NCBI GenBank assembly: GCA_002104945.1
Contig: MCFH01000103.1
Span: 1-59,416, forward strand
Source: Piromyces finnis
Lineage: Eukaryota > Neocallimastigomycota > Neocallimastigomycetes > Neocallimastigales > Neocallimastigaceae
Direction of reading: 5' to 3'
Length of the DNA: 59,416 nt
Part shown: piece after piece, positions 52,940 through 59,416 of the stretch
Layout: every line of letters starts with the position of its first letter
Numbering within the stretch: position 1 is the first letter of the stretch
Translations under genes and position numbers: made by a program
Notes under the pieces: generated by a model
Told to the model about the DNA's origin: nothing
Databases searched by the model: none
The model's input: the letters and a program-made list of their open reading frames with translations, nothing else

Positions 52940-54925
52940 TATCAACTAAACTTTCAGTTAAAACTATTTATCAACAATAAATTCCATTTCATCAATTTCA
53001 AAGAAAATTTTACTAGCGGATTATATTCCGACAGATTATTATTGGAAATATATTCATGTCCAAATATGAAATTCATTATAATTATAATAAAAATTATTTA
53101 TATTCAAATTTAAAATATGATTTTAACAGAAAGAAATTCAATATGAAGCATGCTACTAAATTTTTAAAATTAGAACAATTCATTTCTTATAATAGAAATG
53201 ACATAAATGTTACACCTACCACTTCTACAGGTGTAAATAACACAAAAAATAAAATAAAAATTATTCCACCAATTTTTATAATTTAAAAAATAAAATTCAT
53301 AATTTTTATTTCAGATCTAAACCTTTAGTAAGAAGAAAAATGGTCGATTCCACAAATTTAACCCTAAACGTTCCAAAATTTTTTAGAAAAGTTATATTAA
53401 ATAAAAATAATTATGATAGATATAATTATAATTATTTAATTCATACTTTTTTGTCCGAAAAACCAGAAAAGTAAGCAATTTAGAAGACATACTATTGAAG
53501 ATATTCCAAAACCCTATCGAGATTTGGCGAAAGTTTTCAGCAAACAAGAAGCTGATAAACTACCACCACATAGAATTACAGATTGTAAAATAGTACTAGA
53601 AAAAGATGCTACTCTTCATTATGGTCCCATCTATCCCTTATCAGAAGAAGAATCAAAAGTTTTTAGAAGAGTATATCAAGGAAAATTTAGAAAAAGGCTT
53701 TATTAGACCATCCGAATCACCTGCAGGATATCCAGTGGTATTTCAGAAAAAGAAAGATGGTACTCTTAGAGTTGTATTGATTATAAAAAACTCAATTCTG
53801 TAACGATACGTAACTCCTACCCAATACCACTTATTACCGACATTATAGAACGTGTCAAAGGTGCAAAGTATTTCACCAAGCTCGACTTACGCTCTGCTTA
53901 TAATTTAGTTAGAATAAGAAATGGTGATGAATATAAAACTGCTTTTCGCACAAAGTTTGGTCACTATGAATATTTAGTGATGCCATTTGGTTTACGTAAC
54001 GCTCCTGCTACTTTTCAGGCATTTATAATTCTGTTCTCAGACCTTCTTGGAAAAATCTGTTATTCTCTATTTGGATGATTATTCTTTATTTTTCAAAAAC
54101 CTTAGAAGAACACCACCAACATGTACGTGAAGTTCTTTCTAAACTATTAGAAATAATTTATATGCTAAGCTTCCTAAATGGTGAATTTGACAAACCACAA
54201 GTTGAATTCTTAGGATATTTATTTCAGGTTCAGGAATTGCTACCGACCCAAAAAAGATAGAGTCAATCAAAAATTGGCCTATTCCTACTACAGTTAAGGA
54301 TGTACAAAGATTTTTAGGTCTTTGTAACTACTATAGACCGTTTTGTAATGAATTTTGCAGACTTGGCTAAACCCCTCCACAACTTAACAAAAAAGAAATG
54401 CAAAGTTCAAGTGGTCTACAGAATGTGAATCCTCATTTAACATTTTAAAAACGCGTTTAACTTCAGCACCTATTTTATCACATCCTGATCCTCAAAAACA
54501 ATATATTTTAGAATGTGATGCAAGTAATGTTGCTATCGGTTCTATACTTTCTCAATATGATTCAGAAAATCGTCTACATCCTGTTGCTTACTACTCCAGA
54601 AGTCTAAGTAGTTCTGAAGTTAACTATTCTATAACAGATAAAGAACTATTAGCCATTAAGGATTCTTTCTCTACTTGGAGGCACCTTCTTCTTGGTGCTA
54701 AATATAAAATAAAAGTTTACACTGATCATAGAAATTTACTTTATATTCTTGGAGGAAAGGTAGGTAATCAAAGACAACATCGTTGGCACCTTTTCTTTCA
54801 AGAATACGACTTTGAACTTATATACAGACAAGGTCGTAAGAATGGTAAACCTGATAGTCTATCTCGCAGACCTGACTACATGGATAAGACTTATGAAGAA
54901 AGCCAGAATATATTTTAGACTCATA
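52940..54925 (+). pseudogene. broken protease-RT-RNase H region of X' (right arm)
   Basis: Against the left arm it has many one- or two-base losses, mostly in homopolymers (for example near 53036, 53465, 53665, 53775, 54030, 54075, 54150, 54400 and 54900). These break the RT frame into short pieces that still show [20 protein letters not shown] and YSRSL motifs. The error type resembles uncorrected long-read sequence rather than natural decay. Confidence 0.85.
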
Positions 54926-54959
54926 AAATGTAAAACTAATACCAAGTTTCATTGGTATT

Positions 54960-56432
54960 ATGAGTAACTTCTTGGAACAAGTTATTCAATACTTAAAGGA
55001 CGACGAAACTGCTAAGGATATTATGCTATATTTCAGCCCACATAATGACCAAAAGGCTTATAGACCATTTAGGAAAATGAACAAGTTTGAATTAAAAAAT
55101 AATCTTATTTTATATAATAACTTAGTTTATATCCCTGAAAAACTACGTTTAGATGTTCTTATGAAATATCATGAACAACCCTCTGCTGGACATCTTGGTA
55201 TAAAAAGGACTTTAGAATTGATAACTCGAAATTTTTGGTGGCCTAAAATTAAGGATGATGTTACTAAATTTGTTAATTCTTGTGAAACATGCACAAGAAA
55301 TAAAGTAACTAGACATCGTAAATATGGAAAATTACAACCTTTAGATACTCCAGAACGTCCATGGAAATCTATAGAAATTGACTTTCTTTGTGGCCTTCCT
55401 GAGTCTAAAGGGTACACCGTAATTATGGTAGTGGTTGACCGCTTTTCTAAAATGATTCACTTAGTTCCGTTTAAACAAGTTCCAAACGCAGCACAAACTG
55501 CAAAAGCTTTTTTGAACAATGTATATCGTTTACATGGTCTCCCTTATGACCTATATACTGATAGAGGTTCACAATTTACAAGTGATGTTTGGCTCGAATT
55601 TTTGGATTTATTATATATTCATCCAAGAATAGCTACTACTGACCACCATGAAACTGTTGGACAGGTCGAGAGGTCAAATTCTTTTAATAAACAGTATCTT
55701 AGATGTTATTCCAAGTCTTTCTATCATGACGACTGGGTTGATTGGCTTCCACTTGCAGAATTCGCTTATAACAACGCTGTTAATGAATCAACCAAAGAAA
55801 CACCATTCTTCATTAATTATGGTTTCCATCCTCCGATGGATGAAATGACCCTATTACCACAATGCAATATTAATCATAAACTAGTTCAAAATGTTAATGA
55901 TGCATTCAACCACATAAAAGAAGTGTTACTACGCTCCAAAGAGTTGTATAAAAGAAGAGTGGATAAAAGTCGTTTAGAAGCTCCAAAATTTAAAATTGAT
56001 GATTTAGTTTGGATTCAAGCCCCACCTTCTCTAAATATTGAAAATAGTTCCAAATTAGCTCCTTGTAAATATGGTCCATATAAAATAACTCAAGTTTTGA
56101 GGAATAACAATTATGAAATCGATATCAAAAAATCACCTTTTCCCAAACACTATCCAATATTTCATGTATCTGAGTTGGAACCTTATAGACCAACTCCAAA
56201 AGAATTTTTAAATAGAACTGCGGATCCAGAATCAATAAAAGATATAGTGGAAATATCTGGATTCCGTACAAATTATAAACAACAACGATATGAATATAAA
56301 ATTCGATACAAATACCGTTCCGCTTATAATTGGGTACCAGCAAGTGAAGTAGAAGACAATCCTCGTAACCAATACATTTATCAAAAATATTTAAAAAGTG
56401 GACGACATTATGCTTCTATAGCATATAATTAA
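54960..56432 (+). pseudogene. integrase region of X' (right arm, 490 codons open)
   Basis: Its protein equals the left-arm integrase: HHCC finger, DD35E core and chromodomain-like tail. The ATG at 54960 follows the in-frame TAA, so it is probably an internal Met of a longer Pol. Confidence 0.85.
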
Positions 56433-56603
56433 TTAAAATAATATTAATAAGTCAATAATTCTCTAAAAATAACTTTTACACCATTTACAAAATATTTTTA
56501 TAACAACTAAATTTCGAAATTTAACTCATCACAAAATTTTGAAATTTCAACATTTCAAAATTTTTACACCAAATATTTTTCAATTATCATATTAAAACTT
56601 TAT

Positions 56604-57221
56604 TGTAAAGATATCAAACGCCACAGATTGATATCTTTAATGTAACTTAAGCCATAAATATTATTGTTTAAGTTACACGAATTATATTACAGAAAAAGAA
56701 AATGGGACATAATTTATTTATTAATAATTAAAGTTTAAAACAAAATAAATTATTAATTTATTCTTAATGTTTAACAAATAAATTAAAATTCTCAATTCAA
56801 ACCCCTAGTTTTAGTATTGTTTTGTAATAGAAATAGACATCTAGTATATAATTATTAAATGTTTAATATATCAATAATACATGGGCACATATTCAAATTG
56901 AATAGTACTTAATTTGAATTGCCAATTGTATTTTACTAAAAATAGTTATAGTCTAAATATTTATTAATAATTAAGATTTTAGTGTAGATTTTAAATAATA
57001 ATATAGAAGAAATAAATAGTTATAATATAATATAAATGTATTTAGGAAAAATATAAATAGAAGATATTTTTCATCATTTTATCGATGTAATTGTTATTAA
57101 TAAAATTTCTATTATAATAAAAGATATTTTTTAATAAAACAATTTTATTTCTATTTAAATCTTTGGTGTTATTGTAATAGAATAGATATCCTAATCTATT
57201 CTTTCGGTTTTAAACATTACA
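56604..57221 (+). repeat. 3' LTR of X' (618 bp), right arm
   Basis: It shares nearly all positions with the C 3' LTR (13283-13892) until about the last 25 bp, where C has TTTTGTGTCGACTTTACA and X' has TTCGGTTTTAAACATTACA. Confidence 0.92.
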
Positions 57222-57580
57222 TTTATTATTTAAAACAATAAGTGTAATGAATATAATTAGTCAAAATTAAATGCATAAGATAAATAATAAGTAAATAAAT
57301 TATTTATATTAATTATATGTACGTAAAGAATAATAATTAAATAAATTTATAATATTAATTAAATATATAAGAATATAACAAGTAAATAAATTTTATATAA
57401 GTGTATATAAAATTAATATTTTAAGTAAATCATAAATATTAATTAAATGAATGAAATACTAAATAATTTAATGAATTATTAGTAATAGTTGAATGTATAT
57501 AAAATAATAATTTAAATAAATTTGTATTAAATAATAAGAAATAATAATTATTCAATTATGAATAATTAATATTTCTTACA
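57222..57580 (-). repeat. partial D-like LTR (G), right-arm copy
   Basis: Inverted copy of 48212-48570, ending TTTCTTACA at 57580. Confidence 0.6.
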
Positions 57581-59416
57581 TTGTAAAAGGTTTTATTATG
57601 TAAAATATTGTATTAATAGAATAATGTATTTAATACGTATTTAAAATAATGTACAATGTATTGAATTAATGTACAGTAAATCTTTACAAAATTTATATCA
57701 CAATACATTAACATAAATCTATGTGAAATCTAAAGTTACAATAAAATAATGTATTACAATACATTAACATAAATTTATGTAAATTTAATTTTATGATAAG
57801 ATAAAGTTTTTGATGATAAAATAAATTTTTTAAATTAAGTAATTTTTAACCAATAAATATTTTAGATAAGAAAAAATTTTTTTTATAAACTAAGCCTCAA
57901 AATTAGAAATAAATAAATTAAATATATGTTTGAAATATAATCAACCATATAGTAAATAAATCAAAACTTTATTTTAAGTTTAGAAAATTCTTTAGTAAAT
58001 AAATTTAATTTAAATAGTTTAATACAAATAATTTCTTTTAATAAATACATAAATGTAAACAATGTAAAATTATAATATTAAAACATGTATATTAGAATTT
58101 ATTCAATTTATTTAAAAAGTATAAATAAAGAAAATTTTTCAACTATTTAAACGATAGTTGGAAAATCATATAGTTTAGTTATATAGTTAGTTTAGATTAT
58201 TAGTTTTAGTTTAATTAGTTAATAATTGATTACCAAGTGAGGGCTCTGGTGAAATAGCCTTCACGGTAAAGTAATCAACGGTTGTTTTAGTTTAGTTTAG
58301 TTTAATATAATTTAATAAATAAATAAAGTTTAATAATTAATAAATTTATAACTATGTTTAGTTTAATTTAGTGTATACAAACCTGAACTTAGAATAGAAT
58401 ATTTTACAATTAGTAATTAATATATGATTTATAAAAGGATTAGATATTATGTCATGAATATTAGTGGATTCATGATAATTTATTTAAATAATTGTAAAAG
58501 TTTTACTAAACTTATAATTTAATATTAAAATATTAAATTAAATAAAAGGTTAAAAGATAACTAGGTTAGAAAAAAAAATGTTTTATTAAAATAATCTTAA
58601 TTGATTTATAAATGAATAATTAAATTATATATTATGATTAAAATAAGTTCTTTTATTTTATTTAATAATATATTGCTTAATATATAATAATAAGATTATT
58701 TAGTAGTATTCATTAAGTATTAATTATTATTAATAGTTAATAATTTCTAGTTAATAATCTATAGTTAATAATTTAATAATTTATGGATAATAATCTTTTG
58801 TTAATAATTTATAGTTAATAATTTATAGTTAATAATCTTTACAAAGATTTTAATTTCATAAACTATTCTAAACTATTTATACTATTTGTAATTTTACATT
58901 TAATAATAAAATAACTTTTCAATACATGATTATATTCATAATATATTTTATAATACTTAAACTAAACTTAAGACTTATTCTTAATTATTAAAAAATAACT
59001 ATTGTTTATAATATTCATAATATTAATTATTTCTTAATTATAATATAATTCATTGAATATAATATTAATAATTATAATCTTCTAGTTCAAAGATTATAAA
59101 TTATGTTGTTGAAATAATTATTATAAAATAAAGTTAATTAGTTCCGGAAAATAATTTTAATTCAATTAAACAATAATTTTTATACTTTGAGTGAATGATT
59201 TATGTTTGATATATCAGGGGTGATCATTCTCTGAATAAACAATTAATCATTGCTAACAAAATATCTTTAAATTGGAATATCTCGTGAACCAGCAGAGATA
59301 TTGACCTGATTTTAAGATATGTTGTTTGTCTCGAGCGTGGCTTTCTAACGAACGTAATTATAACCAAAATATTATTATTCAAAAATCGTCATTCGTTGAG
59401 GAGATACGCGTGTTTT
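57581..59416. other. AT-rich non-coding DNA, right arm
   Basis: Inverted copy of 46376-48211; nothing coding is seen. The window ends inside it. Confidence 0.7.

Larger units (their letters stand above)
52940..57221 (+). mobile_element. X' element, right arm of the palindrome
   Basis: Inverted copy of 48571-52860, again without Gag and 5' LTR. The half near the centre is riddled with small deletions while the distal half equals the left arm. Confidence 0.85.
46376..59416. repeat. palindrome with arms of about 6.5 kb
   Basis: 46376-50832 and 54960-59416 are colinear inverted copies without indels (coordinates sum to 105792). 50833 to about 52860 and about 52940-54959 are also inverted copies, but the right arm has many one- or two-base losses there. 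About 75 nt near 52866-52940 are unmatched. The right arm runs to the window end, so the full length is unknown. Either a real inverted duplication or a fold-back assembly error. Confidence 0.93.

Noticed and set aside
1-59416. Centromere or telomere-proximal identity of the cluster
   Set aside because: Nested AT-rich chromoviruses suit heterochromatin, but no centromeric or telomeric repeat is visible.
1-59416. Host genes, CRISPR arrays, rRNA or prokaryotic operons
   Set aside because: All sizeable open frames belong to the retroelements; repeats are LTRs, minisatellites or homopolymers without CRISPR-like spacing.

Overview
This window is a pile of Ty3/gypsy-type LTR retrotransposons in a very AT-rich eukaryotic genome. 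No host gene, rRNA, tRNA gene, CRISPR array or bacterial signature was recognised. The DNA between elements is AT-rich and non-coding. Single Gag-Pol frames, 5-bp target duplications, LTR ends TGTAA...TTACA, chromodomains and Tf1-like self-priming signals point to a fungus or similar microbial eukaryote. CTG is read as Leu at conserved RT positions and TGA is used as a stop. The species cannot be named from this window.

Layout, left to right. An A-family element (A3, 3' part, 1-4187) sits in the RT of a B element (4188-7746). B sits in the 5' LTR of a C element (7747-13892). After 750 bp of spacer comes an E element on the minus strand, whose ends are at 14643 and 46119 (target duplication AAAAT). 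The 5' LTR of E received two further insertions on neighbouring 5-bp targets: F (20132-33068, ATTAT) and D (33079-46105, CAATA). F contains an intact A element on the minus strand (A1, 25929-32054, ATATC). D contains a solo LTR of family X (36908-43656, TAAAG), and that LTR contains a second intact A element on the plus strand (A2, 37514-43639, CGTTT). Every element with both ends in the window shows a target duplication, so the order of nesting can be read directly. To the right is about 2 kb of non-coding DNA, a partial D-like LTR (G), and a 5'-truncated X-like element (X'). All of this is repeated in inverted orientation to the window end: a palindrome of about 6.5 kb per arm centred near 52.9 kb, possibly an assembly artefact.

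How the parts work. Each element encodes Gag, aspartic protease, reverse transcriptase, RNase H and integrase. A, B and C add a chromodomain, F and X' carry divergent chromodomain-like tails, and D and E have none visible. A1 and A2 look intact and very recent. In all five families whose 5' LTR-leader junction is visible (A, C, D, E, F), the sequence straddling the end of the LTR is complementary over 11-12 nt to a site inside the LTR, 35-42 bp downstream of a TATA-like box. This is the signature of Tf1-type self-priming. LTRs of A, B and E also carry tRNA-like A and B boxes 44-45 bp apart near their 5' end. The D and F insertions in the E LTR lie about where Pol III would start from those boxes, as in Ty3 targeting. 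The most interesting hypothesis here is a self-feeding cluster in which tRNA-mimicking LTRs act as landing sites for other Ty3/gypsy elements.
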